Assembly: GCA_903955385.1 (NCBI GenBank) | Contig: CAJBNH010000002.1 | Span: 1 to 64,000, forward strand | DNA length: 64,000 nucleotides | Reading direction: 5' to 3' | From: an uncultured Myxococcales bacterium | GTDB taxonomy: Bacteria; Myxococcota_A; UBA9042 | Shown here: piece by piece, positions 54,358-64,000 of the stretch | How the letters are laid out: every line of letters starts with the position of its first letter | Position numbering within the stretch: the first letter of the stretch is position 1 | The notes under the pieces: generated by a model | What the model saw: only the letters and a program-made list of their open reading frames with translations | Databases searched by the model: none | Told to the model about the DNA's origin: nothing | Position numbers and translations under genes: made by a program

Positions 54358-54683
54358 TCAGAGGGCTCGCCCGATCTCCAGAGCACCATCGCGGTGCCTG
54401 TCGGGTCGGCTTCCTTCTGAACGCTTGCAGAGGTCGAACGGGGCGCACACGCGAAAGGTTTGACGTCGGCAGCGGTCGGTGCTGTAAAGGCGCCGACTCC
54501 GCTCAGGTGGAGCCCGCGCTCGCCCGCCCTGCAGGAACGCTGCAAGACCCGGTCCCGACGTCTCGTCCTGACCGGCCGGCGATCGGTCGCGTGGTATGTG
54601 ACATCCGTGTTTGGCCCCAAACCGAACCCCCCGACGGCGGCGGCCCTCTGCGAAAGCATAGCCGCCGGACAAGGCCGACCTTC
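54358..54683 (+). other. Leader region of the sodium-pump decarboxylase operon
   Basis: A 326-base gap without a supported gene. It holds the candidate promoter at 54460-54488 and then about 190 bases of untranslated leader; the reading frame is open here but has no ribosome site or signal. No riboswitch-like fold was recognised. Confidence 0.55.
54460..54488 (+). promoter_or_regulatory. Candidate sigma-70-type promoter of the mmd operon
   Basis: TTGACG (54460-54465) and TGTAAA (54483-54488) lie 17 bases apart; five of six and four of six consensus matches. It is the best promoter-like match seen in this window. Confidence 0.45.
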
Positions 54684-56225
<1,542 letters not shown>

Positions 56226-56234
56226 GGTGGGGCC

Positions 56235-56582
56235 ATGGAGAACCTGCGCACCGCGCTGACCGCCTTCGTGATCGTGTTCATGGGCCTGTCGATTCTGGCG
56301 CTAGCGATTCAGGCGTTGCAGTTCATTGTCCGCTTCCGTGCCCGGTCTGAGGCCCGCCGCCGTGACGCCATCGCTGCGGTTGCGGACTTGCCCCCCACCG
56401 ACCACGGCATTCCCGCCGAAGAGTTGGCTGTCGTCATGGCGGCCGTGTCCAGCGTTCTGGGCCGGAACGTCCGCATTCACCGCGTCCACCCGCACAGCGG
56501 CGACCGCTCGGCACAGGCCTGGTCGCGCGCCGGGCGAGTGGACTTGATGTACTCGCACCGAGTGGAGCCCCCCCGCAAATGA
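56235..56582 (+). CDS. Small membrane subunit of Na+-pumping decarboxylase (OadG/MmdD type)
   Basis: The 115-residue product has one N-terminal membrane helix (about 8-32) followed by a soluble part with IPAEELAVVMAAVSSVLG, a pattern shared by OadG/MmdD subunits, which anchor the enzyme and assemble alpha, carrier and beta subunits. GAGGTGGGG precedes ATG 56235. It is 9 bases after mmdA and overlaps the carrier gene by four bases. Confidence 0.87.
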   Translation: MENLRTALTAFVIVFMGLSILALAIQALQFIVRFRARSEARRRDAIAAVADLPPTDHGIPAEELAVVMAAVSSVLGRNVRIHRVHPHSGDRSAQAWSRAGRVDLMYSHRVEPPRK

Positions 56583-56983
56583 AGAAGCTTCGCGTCACCA
56601 TTGGCGAAAAGGTTTATGAGGTTACGGTTGAGGTGCTGGAGGACGACGAAGGTCGCGTCAGTCCCACGCCGCTTCCGGCGAGCTTGCCGCGGCAGGTGGC
56701 GAGCCCGGTGTACGCTGCCGTGCCGGCACCCAGCGGTACCCCGTCGGCGGGCGGTCCCGACCCTGACGTCGTGCGCTCTCCCATGTCCGGCATCGTCCAG
56801 AAGGTGTTTGTCCACGCGGAGTCGCGGGTCGAGCTCAACGCACCCGTCGTCATGCTCGATGCCATGAAGATGGACACCTACATCTACGCGCCTCGCGCCG
56901 GCAGCATCGCGGAAGTCTGCGTCACGCCCGGAGAACCGGTGCAGGTCGGTGGCTTGCTCGTCCGCTTCCACCCCGTCGCTTGA
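56579..56983 (+). CDS. Biotin carboxyl carrier subunit
   Basis: The 134-residue product has a C-terminal biotinyl domain with DAMKMD and biotin site Lys97, preceded by a Pro/Ala/Ser-rich hinge (about 30-62) and an N-terminal segment (MKKLRVTIGEKVYEVTVEV) typical of MmdC/OadA-type carriers. It shuttles the carboxyl group between the alpha and beta subunits. The ATG overlaps the previous stop (ATGA), so amounts are coupled. Confidence 0.95.
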   Translation: MKKLRVTIGEKVYEVTVEVLEDDEGRVSPTPLPASLPRQVASPVYAAVPAPSGTPSAGGPDPDVVRSPMSGIVQKVFVHAESRVELNAPVVMLDAMKMDTYIYAPRAGSIAEVCVTPGEPVQVGGLLVRFHPVA

Positions 56984-57005
56984 CGCGGCCGCACGAGGTT
57001 TCTGC

Positions 57006-58124
57006 ATGGAAGCGCTTTGGCTGACAACCGGGGTCGCGCACCTGACCGTGCGTGAAGTCGCGATGATCTGCGTCGCCCTGCTGCTCATATGGCTGGCGAT
57101 CAAGAAGGATTTTGAGCCGCTGCTGCTCGTGCCGATCGGTTTTGGCTGCCTGATGGCCAACCTGCCGCTCGCCGGGCTGATGACCGCGCCCCACGGTGAG
57201 GAGGCGGGCGGTCTGTTCTTCTACCTCTTCAGCGGCGTCCGACTCGAGATCTTCCCGCCGCTGATCTTCCTGGGCCTCGGGGCAATGACGGACTTCGGGC
57301 CTCTGCTGGCCAATCCCAAGACGCTGTTCCTGGGCGCCGCCGCACAACTTGGCGTATTCGTTACGTTCATCGGAGCGGGATGGCTGGGCTTCACGCCCCA
57401 GGAGTCGGCGGCCATCGGCATCATCGGCGGCGCCGACGGTCCGACGTCGATCTACCTGACGATGAAGCTCGCACCCCACCTGCTGGGCGCGATTGCGGTG
57501 TCGGCCTATTCGTACATGGCGCTGGTTCCCCTGATCCAGCCGCCGATCATGCGGTTGCTGACGACCAAGAAGGAGCGGGCCATCCGGATGGAGCAGGCGA
57601 CCGACGCGCCCAAGTGGTTGCGGGTCGTGTTTCCCATCGCGGTGACCATCGTGGGTGCCTTGCTTGTCCCCGCGGCTACCAGCCTGATCGGCCTGCTGAT
57701 GTTCGGCAACTTGCTGCGCGAGTGCGGCGTGACAGAGCGGCTGAGCAAGTCGGCACAGAACGAACTGATCAACCTCGTCACCACCATTCTGGGACTGTGC
57801 GTGGGCGTGTCGATGGAGGGAGAGTCGTTCCTCACCGCCTCCACCCTGAAGATCCTGGCCCTGGGTTGCGCGGCGTTCGCATTCTCGACGGCGGGCGGCG
57901 TGCTGATGGGCAAGGTGATGTCGCGTTTGCCCGGCAGTCCAGTCAATCCGCTGATCGGCGCTGCGGGCGTCTCGGCCGTACCGATGGCCGCCCGCGTCGC
58001 GCATCGGGTGGCGCAGGAAGAGGATCCGCAGAACTACCTGCTGATGCACGCCATGGGGCCCAACGTCGCGGGCGTGATTGGCACGGCCATCGCGGCAGGT
58101 GCGCTGCTGGCGATGTTGCGTTGA
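57006..58124 (+). CDS. mmdB: Na+-transporting decarboxylase beta subunit (sodium channel)
   Basis: The 372-residue product, with about nine to eleven membrane helices, is the subunit that decarboxylates carboxybiotin and exports Na+. It has the family core GGADGPTSIYLTMKLAPHLLG, with the conserved Asp of the sodium site, GLGAMTDFGPLLANP, and GNLLRECGVTERL; the C-terminus AAGVSAVPMAARV...MGPNVAGVIG is standard. GAGG precedes ATG 57006. It closes the four-gene operon. The cell can therefore convert decarboxylation energy into a Na+ gradient. Confidence 0.95.
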   Translation: MEALWLTTGVAHLTVREVAMICVALLLIWLAIKKDFEPLLLVPIGFGCLMANLPLAGLMTAPHGEEAGGLFFYLFSGVRLEIFPPLIFLGLGAMTDFGPLLANPKTLFLGAAAQLGVFVTFIGAGWLGFTPQESAAIGIIGGADGPTSIYLTMKLAPHLLGAIAVSAYSYMALVPLIQPPIMRLLTTKKERAIRMEQATDAPKWLRVVFPIAVTIVGALLVPAATSLIGLLMFGNLLRECGVTERLSKSAQNELINLVTTILGLCVGVSMEGESFLTASTLKILALGCAAFAFSTAGGVLMGKVMSRLPGSPVNPLIGAAGVSAVPMAARVAHRVAQEEDPQNYLLMHAMGPNVAGVIGTAIAAGALLAMLR

Positions 58125-58267
58125 TTCGGTTCGTGTCCGGATTGTTGCGGAGTTTTTCCGAACAGGCGCTGCCGTTGCGCTGGGCCCTACCGCCCCGCAT
58201 CATACGTCGAGTCGGCTGGCTGCCTCGTTCCGCAGGCTAGCTCCCTCCTCTTGAGCAGAGGCCTTCG

Positions 58268-59482
58268 ATGCCTGTCCCCGTGCGACGAATTCTGCGTTGG
58301 ACCACGATCCTGGCTGTGCTTGCCGGCATCGGCTGGATGGTTTGGGGCATGGCCCGAGGGCCCGTCGTTCAGGTCGTCCCGGTGCAGCGCCGCGACTTGG
58401 AGCAGCGCGTCGTCACCAGTGGTCGACTGTTGCCCGAGGCTCGCGTGTCGGTGGGCGCGGTGGTCGTCGGTCGCGTCGCCGAAGTGGCCGTCCGCGAAGG
58501 CGCGCGCGTGCAGAAGGGGCAGCTCCTCATCGCGTTGTCCGACACCGAGGCCAAGGCTCAGGTCGACGAGCGCAAGGCAGCCGTCGCTCAGGCAGAGGCG
58601 CGCGCGGAGCAGATCCGCAAGACTTCGCGTTCGCTGGCCAACGAGGGCGCCCGCCAGGCATCGCTGGATCTTGCGCAGGCCCGCCGGCGGCTCGACCGTG
58701 TGCAGCGGCTCTTCGAGGCTCAGGCCGGTGCCAAGACGGACCTGGACGCCGCTGCAGACGCCGTCGAGCTGGCGCAAGGCCGCAAGCGCACAGCGGAGTT
58801 GCAGGTTCAAGGGGTCGGCGAGGACGCACCCGACTTGCGTCTGACCCTGGCCGCTGTCGACCAGAGCCGCGCGCTGCTGGCCGCTGCGGAGGCCCGTCTG
58901 GCCGAGACGCGGATCCTCGCCCCTGCCGCAGGCACGGTGCTGTCGCGCGCCGTCGAGCAGGGCGACGTCGTCCAGCCCGGTCGCGCCTTGATGGTGCTGG
59001 CCGCGGACGGCGAGCGGCTGATCCTCACCCAACCTGAGGAGCGGCAGCTGGGCGTGCTCAAGGTCGGTCAACAGGGTCTGGCCTCCGCCGATGCCTTCCC
59101 CGACCGTCGGATGCCGGTTCAGGTCGTGTCGATCGCGCCGTCGGTCGACCCCTTGCGCGGCACCATCGAAGTCAAGCTGAAGATCGACCGCCCCGACCCG
59201 GAACTGCGGGCGGACATGACGCTTTCGGTGGATGTCGAGGTAGGGCGTCGCTCTGGCGTACTGGTCGTCCCGGTCGAGATGCTGCGCGATGCAAGCTCAG
59301 CAGAGCCGTGGGTGCTGGTCGTCGCCGACGGCATGGCCTTGAAGCGCAAGCTGGTGCTGGGGCCGCGTGGTGAGGGCGTGGTCGAGATCCGTTCGGGGCT
59401 GCGCGAGGGCGAACTGCTGCTGGTGCCGGGAGCCAAGCGCATGCAGCCCGGGACGCGCGTGCGCGCCAAAGGGCAGGACTGA
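58268..59482 (+). CDS. Periplasmic adaptor (HlyD/MacA-type) of an ABC exporter
   Basis: The 404-residue product has an N-terminal membrane anchor (about 9-28), a lipoyl/beta-barrel pair (GRVAEVAVREGARVQKGQLLIALSD and, on the far side, RILAPAAGTVLSRAVEQGDVVQPGRALMVLA) around a coiled-coil hairpin (about 95-190), and a C-terminal membrane-proximal domain. It joins the inner-membrane permease of the next gene to outer components. The stop is one base before the permease start. GCAGAGG precedes ATG 58268. Confidence 0.93.
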   Translation: MPVPVRRILRWTTILAVLAGIGWMVWGMARGPVVQVVPVQRRDLEQRVVTSGRLLPEARVSVGAVVVGRVAEVAVREGARVQKGQLLIALSDTEAKAQVDERKAAVAQAEARAEQIRKTSRSLANEGARQASLDLAQARRRLDRVQRLFEAQAGAKTDLDAAADAVELAQGRKRTAELQVQGVGEDAPDLRLTLAAVDQSRALLAAAEARLAETRILAPAAGTVLSRAVEQGDVVQPGRALMVLAADGERLILTQPEERQLGVLKVGQQGLASADAFPDRRMPVQVVSIAPSVDPLRGTIEVKLKIDRPDPELRADMTLSVDVEVGRRSGVLVVPVEMLRDASSAEPWVLVVADGMALKRKLVLGPRGEGVVEIRSGLREGELLLVPGAKRMQPGTRVRAKGQD

Positions 59483-59483
59483 C

Positions 59484-60693
59484 ATGGCTTTCGAGTGGTT
59501 CGTAGCCCTGCGGTTCTTGCGCGAGGGGCGGTTGCAGACCGTGCTCGTGTTCGCCGGCGTTGCCGTGGGTGTTGGCGTCATCGTGTTCTTGGGCGCCTTG
59601 ATCGACGGGCTGCAGGTCAGCCTGATCGAGCAGACCTTGGGTTCTCAGGCCCACGTCGTGATCGAGCCTCCGGAAGAAAAGGTGCGGCAGCTGGCCCCCC
59701 CGACGACCAGCGCGGTCAGCGCCGCGATTGAGAAGGCACCCCAGCGGTTGCGATCGATTCCCCAATGGCAGCAGACGCTTGCGCTGGTCGACCAGGTGCC
59801 GGGCGTGATTGCAGCGGCCCAAAACGTGTCGGGTTCCGCCTTTGTTCGGCGCGGCACGGCGCGCTTGCCGGCCCTGTTGCGGGGGGTGGTGCCCGAACGC
59901 TTCGACCGCGTGATTCCGCTGTCGGCGAAGATGAAAGCGGGCCGCTTCGATGTCGCGGGCACCAACGTCTGCATCGGCATCGAGATGGCCCAGGACCTCG
60001 GTGTGGTCGTGGGCGACAAGATTCGCCTGGCCACCGACGACGGTCGCGACGAGGTCTTTTCGATCGCGGGCGTCTTCGACATGGGCAACAAGGAAGTCAA
60101 CTCGCGCTGGGTCGTGCTGTCGCTGCGGGCGGCGCAAAGCATGCTCGATTTACCGGGCGGTGTTTCGCGCATCGAGGTCAAGGTCGACGACATCTTCGCG
60201 GCCCCTGCCATCGCCGACCAGATCGCCGACCGCACGGGCATGCAGGCCGACCCTTGGACCCGTATCAATGCGCAACTGCTGGTCGGCCTCAGCTCGCAGT
60301 CCAGCTCCAGCTGGATGATCCAGTTCTTCGTCGTGCTGGCTGTCGCGCTAGGCATTGCCAGCGTGCTGGTGGTGGCCGTCGTACAGAAGTCGCGTGAGAT
60401 CGGCATCTTGCGCGCGGTGGGCACGTCCACCGGCCGCATCATGCGCATCTTTCTGATGCAGGGGGCACTGGCCGGTCTGGTCGGGTCGCTCCTTGGGTGC
60501 CTGATGGGCGCAGGGCTGTCCCTCTTCTTCCAGACGATGGCCACCGACGTGGAGGGCCGGCCGATTTTCCCCGTCGACTTGAACGCCACTCGCTTTGTGC
60601 TGGCCTCGGTCATCGCGACCGTCGTGGGCCTTGCCGCCGCCGTCGCTCCGGCCCGCAGAGCCGCGCAGCTCGATCCCGCTCAGGTGATTCGCT

Positions 60694-60701
<8 letters not shown>
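59484..60701 (+). CDS. ABC transporter permease (MacB/LolC family)
   Basis: The 405-residue product has the four-helix MacB/FtsX layout: a first helix (about 20-42), a periplasmic domain of about 240 residues, and three C-terminal helices (about 280-302, 330-350, 372-395). [22 protein letters not shown] is the coupling-helix signature. It could be a LolC/E-like lipoprotein exporter or a MacB-type efflux permease; the dedicated adaptor favours the MacAB type. It overlaps the ATPase gene by eight bases. Confidence 0.92.
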
Positions 60702-61395
<694 letters not shown>

Positions 61396-61542
61396 CCCAT
61401 CGGCTGACCTTCGGCGACCCTCCCCTAAAGCACCGCAGCGCCACAGTTGCTTGCCTGACCTTCGTCTTGGGCGTTGCGGTTGGGCCGGACTCTGGGTAGC
61501 TTGACCATCATCGGGGGCGAGCGCCCATTGCTACGAGGCGTC

Positions 61543-64000
61543 ATGCTGAATCCGCGTCGCTTGTCGTCGGCCGTTCTTTCGTGCGCCTTTGCCTGCGCGT
61601 CGCTGGTCGCGAGTGTGGCGTCCGGCTTGCCGACGCCGGCTGACCGCTTCTGGATGGACTTTCGCCACGACGCGCAGCGCACCAACACTGCAAAGGCGCC
61701 CGCCAACCTCGCCTCGCCGGCCATTCGCTGGCGGACCTTTCTGGGGCTGCTTCCCTCTGGACTCCGCACGGCCGACGTGGATCTGGACGGCGTGGACGAC
61801 GTCCTGCTGGTCGAGGGCGGTCGCCTTGCGGCTCGCAAGCTCGACGGCACGTTGCTGTGGCAGACCAAGCCGCTGGGTGTTCAAGCGGTCGTCGCAGTCG
61901 CCGAGCTCGACGGCATCCCGCCGATGGAGGTGGTCGTTCGCTCGACGAATGGTCCTCTGCTGATTGGCTTGACCACGGGCGGAGTCGAGTGGACGGCACC
62001 AGCGGTCCTCTTCACCGCCGGCGTCGTCTTTGCGGCAGTGGGCGACTTCGACGGTGATGGCCGAGCAGACCTGGCGGCCGGTTCGGGCGGCATCATGAGT
62101 CAGTTGCCGACCGGCAAGATCTCGATTTGGCGGTTCACGGCGGATGCGCAGACCCTGGTGCAGACGGAGAATCCCCTGCCGAACGGCGCCTTCGAGCTGT
62201 GTCTGGGTGCTGGCGCTGTGGATGTCGATGGCGACAAGGCACTGGACATCGTGATTCCGGAGTTCGGTCTCGGTGCTGACGGCAAACCGACTCGCCGGCT
62301 GGGGGCATTTTCCGGCAAGACCGGCAAGTTGGTGGCTACCTCGCCGCAGCTCGACCAGACCAGTCCTTTCGGCACGGCGTTCGTGTCGGTGCCGGCACAG
62401 GACGGTGGGGCTCCTTGGGTAGTCTGGCAGGGGAACTTCTATCAGGGCAACGCGAACCAGATGATGTTGGGCGTGCAGGTGTTTCGCCTCGAGGGCGGCA
62501 CCTTGGCGCGAAAGTGGCAGGTGTTGGCCCAGGACCCGACCGTCGATCGTTTCGGATGGTCCCCATCGACGGCGGGCGACTTGGACGGTGATGGGGCAGG
62601 CGAAGTGCTCTTCAGCCAGTGGGACGGCAAGGGCTGGACCCTGCACGCCCGCGACCTCGCGACGGGTGACGATTTGGGCAAACTGTCGGCCGGCAGCGCG
62701 GCGTGGCCGGGAGACGCAGGCCCCCTGTTGGGGCACGCCTTCCGCGTCGGCAAGTCCGGACCGATCCTGCTGAACACCACAGCCAGGGCGACGGTGGACA
62801 CAGCCGCAACCGTAGTGACCCGACTTGTCTCTTGGAGCCGGGCCAAGGGATTCGCTCTAGTGGCCGACCTGGGCGTCGCGCAGCTGGGCATTGGGTCGTT
62901 CACCGAGGCGGCCGATCGGGTTCCCTTGGCCACTCAGGGCAGGCTTGCGGTTGTCATGGACACCAACGCGGACGGCTTCGCCGAGACCCTGCGCTGGTGG
63001 TTCGTCCAAGCCGACGGGAAGGTGAAGCAAGGACCCGACGAGACCTTTGCGACGGTACCTAGACTGCAGGCGATGGCCTTGACCAACGCGATGCCGCTGG
63101 CGTTGGTTGCGACTGCGGATGGCCGGGTCTCGGCGTGGCGCGACGACGGCACCTTGGCCAACGACTTCGACGGCGACGGCGTGGCGGACTTGCGGGTGGC
63201 GGGGGAGACCAATCCCCGCATGACCGTGGGGTCCTGGCGCGACAGCGATGCGACGCCGGTCATCGCAGTGCCCGGTGTGGACCGGGTCCTCGTGCTCGAT
63301 CCGGCAGCCGCCGATCCGGTGACTCCGCCGGTCCTCGTTTGGCAGGTGCCCATCTCCGGGTCGGCGGCCACGCAGCCACTCTACGGGGACTTCGACGGCG
63401 ATGGCGCGCGCGAGATCCTCATTCGCGAGCAGCCGTTCGTAGGTTCGGGCATCGCGCGGGCCCGCAACGCGGCGGGCAAAGTGGTGTGGCAGTGGACACG
63501 GCCGCAGCCAGCCACCTCGTGGGGCGAGGCGACCATGGTCCGGGACGTCACAGGGGACGGGCGAGCCGACCTGATCGCGTTCACCCCGCGACTGTCGGAT
63601 CAAGGGGGCAACAATTCGGTCATCGACGGCGCGACGGGCGCCGAGCTGTGGACTCAGGACGCGGCGTGCGCCAGCGTCCCCGACAATCACATGTCGTTCG
63701 ACTTTGCGGCCAACCCGCCGCGGGTAGTCGTGGCCTCGTGGTGGGACCGGTTCACCTGTCGGCTGTCGGACGGCGCTTTGATCGCAAAGAGCAAGCCGGC
63801 CTACGACACTGGCAGCTATGGCATGCCCATCCTTGGGGACATCAACGGAGACGGTCAACTGGACATCGTGCTGGGCAGCGCTGGTCAGGGGCCCGGGGCC
63901 TGGCTTGCCGACATGACGCTGGTATGGGGCACGCAGACGCCGGTCGGGGCGAACTACTATTACTCGCCCGCCGCGCTGTTGACGGTGGCGGGCAAGCCTA
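61543..64000 (+). CDS. Secreted FG-GAP/VCBS-repeat protein, 3' end outside window
   Basis: ATG 61543 (GAGG four bases upstream) starts a signal peptide ending near VASVASG, and the frame stays open to the right edge (819 codons). The mature part holds at least nine Ca-binding loops of FG-GAP type: DLDG, DFDGDGRAD, DVDGDK, DLDGDGAGE, DTNADG, DFDGDGVAD, DFDGDGARE, DVTGDGRAD and DINGDGQLD, in blades of about 60-90 residues. I infer an extracellular calcium-stabilised propeller, possibly in the same surface class as the other proteins here; a Cys-rich stalk may lie beyond the edge. A weak TTGCGG-N17-TAGCTT lies near 61480-61508. Confidence 0.88.
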   Translation, partial: MLNPRRLSSAVLSCAFACASLVASVASGLPTPADRFWMDFRHDAQRTNTAKAPANLASPAIRWRTFLGLLPSGLRTADVDLDGVDDVLLVEGGRLAARKLDGTLLWQTKPLGVQAVVAVAELDGIPPMEVVVRSTNGPLLIGLTTGGVEWTAPAVLFTAGVVFAAVGDFDGDGRADLAAGSGGIMSQLPTGKISIWRFTADAQTLVQTENPLPNGAFELCLGAGAVDVDGDKALDIVIPEFGLGADGKPTRRLGAFSGKTGKLVATSPQLDQTSPFGTAFVSVPAQDGGAPWVVWQGNFYQGNANQMMLGVQVFRLEGGTLARKWQVLAQDPTVDRFGWSPSTAGDLDGDGAGEVLFSQWDGKGWTLHARDLATGDDLGKLSAGSAAWPGDAGPLLGHAFRVGKSGPILLNTTARATVDTAATVVTRLVSWSRAKGFALVADLGVAQLGIGSFTEAADRVPLATQGRLAVVMDTNADGFAETLRWWFVQADGKVKQGPDETFATVPRLQAMALTNAMPLALVATADGRVSAWRDDGTLANDFDGDGVADLRVAGETNPRMTVGSWRDSDATPVIAVPGVDRVLVLDPAAADPVTPPVLVWQVPISGSAATQPLYGDFDGDGAREILIREQPFVGSGIARARNAAGKVVWQWTRPQPATSWGEATMVRDVTGDGRADLIAFTPRLSDQGGNNSVIDGATGAELWTQDAACASVPDNHMSFDFAANPPRVVVASWWDRFTCRLSDGALIAKSKPAYDTGSYGMPILGDINGDGQLDIVLGSAGQGPGAWLADMTLVWGTQTPVGANYYYSPAALLTVAGKP

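Noticed and set aside
54354-54683. Coding extension upstream of mmdA
   Set aside because: The region is not similar to the family's N-terminus and contains the best promoter match; a start at 54684 gives the normal protein length.

Overview
This is 64 kb of very GC-rich DNA packed with protein genes on both strands. I saw no rRNA, tRNA, CRISPR array, transposase or phage gene. Many predicted lipoproteins carry long Asp-rich linkers, Cys-rich slime-mould-type repeats (C-D-D-G-N-x-C-T) and MopE-type Ca/metal-binding repeats. Together with multihaem cytochromes and core genes of a Gram-negative type (LolD-like ABC system, outer-membrane barrels), this suggests a myxobacterium-like 'deltaproteobacterium' (Myxococcota or a relative such as Bradymonadales). 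That placement is inferred from content, not from a marker gene.

Layout. 1-1403: the end of a Cys-rich beta-propeller surface protein. 1426-4824 (minus): an arginine biosynthesis operon (small outer-membrane-type protein, argC, a short N-acetylglutamate-synthase-like GNAT protein, argJ), with the first two genes overlapping. 4917-6044: an OB-fold lipoprotein, divergent from glnA (6255-7751), whose product has Phe where the adenylylation Tyr is expected. 7748-10186 (minus): a three-gene DUF4349/lipoprotein operon. 10405-20800: three very large Cys-rich surface lipoproteins, two of them back to back around a 324-base divergent spacer.

20834-30317 (minus): the most striking block. Gene order is a 36-CxxCH cytochrome, a 13-CxxCH lipoprotein cytochrome, an overlapping predicted outer-membrane barrel, a membrane protein fusing a two-haem b-type module to ferredoxin and FAD/NAD(P) domains, and a b561-type cytochrome. 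A perfect 13-bp inverted repeat and an HRDC-domain gene follow. I read the block as a candidate electron conduit from the NAD(P)H/quinone level to the cell surface.

30567-34139: two convergent Asp-rich-linker lipoproteins with different 'head' domains. 34415-35871: an NfeD plus stomatin (SPFH) pair. 36040-41616: a giant 1858-residue lipoprotein with about 45 Cys-rich half-repeats. 41704-43793 (minus): an ABC ATPase/permease pair. 43960-54357: a large unknown membrane protein, a spermidine-synthase-like protein, a zinc-ribbon SDR, a zinc-peptidase/propeller/barrel fusion, a Cys-less glutaredoxin-like protein and a long TPR-like protein. 54684-58124: a four-gene operon for a Na+-pumping methylmalonyl-CoA (or related acyl-CoA) decarboxylase with a plausible promoter. 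58268-61395: a periplasmic adaptor, ABC permease and ATPase operon (MacAB/LolCDE type). 61543-64000: the start of an FG-GAP repeat secreted protein that runs off the window.

Two themes dominate. One is a modular family of surface lipoproteins (lipobox, acidic linker, optional Cys-rich stalk, variable head) that recurs at least seven times. The other is membrane energetics: the cytochrome conduit and the sodium-pumping decarboxylase.
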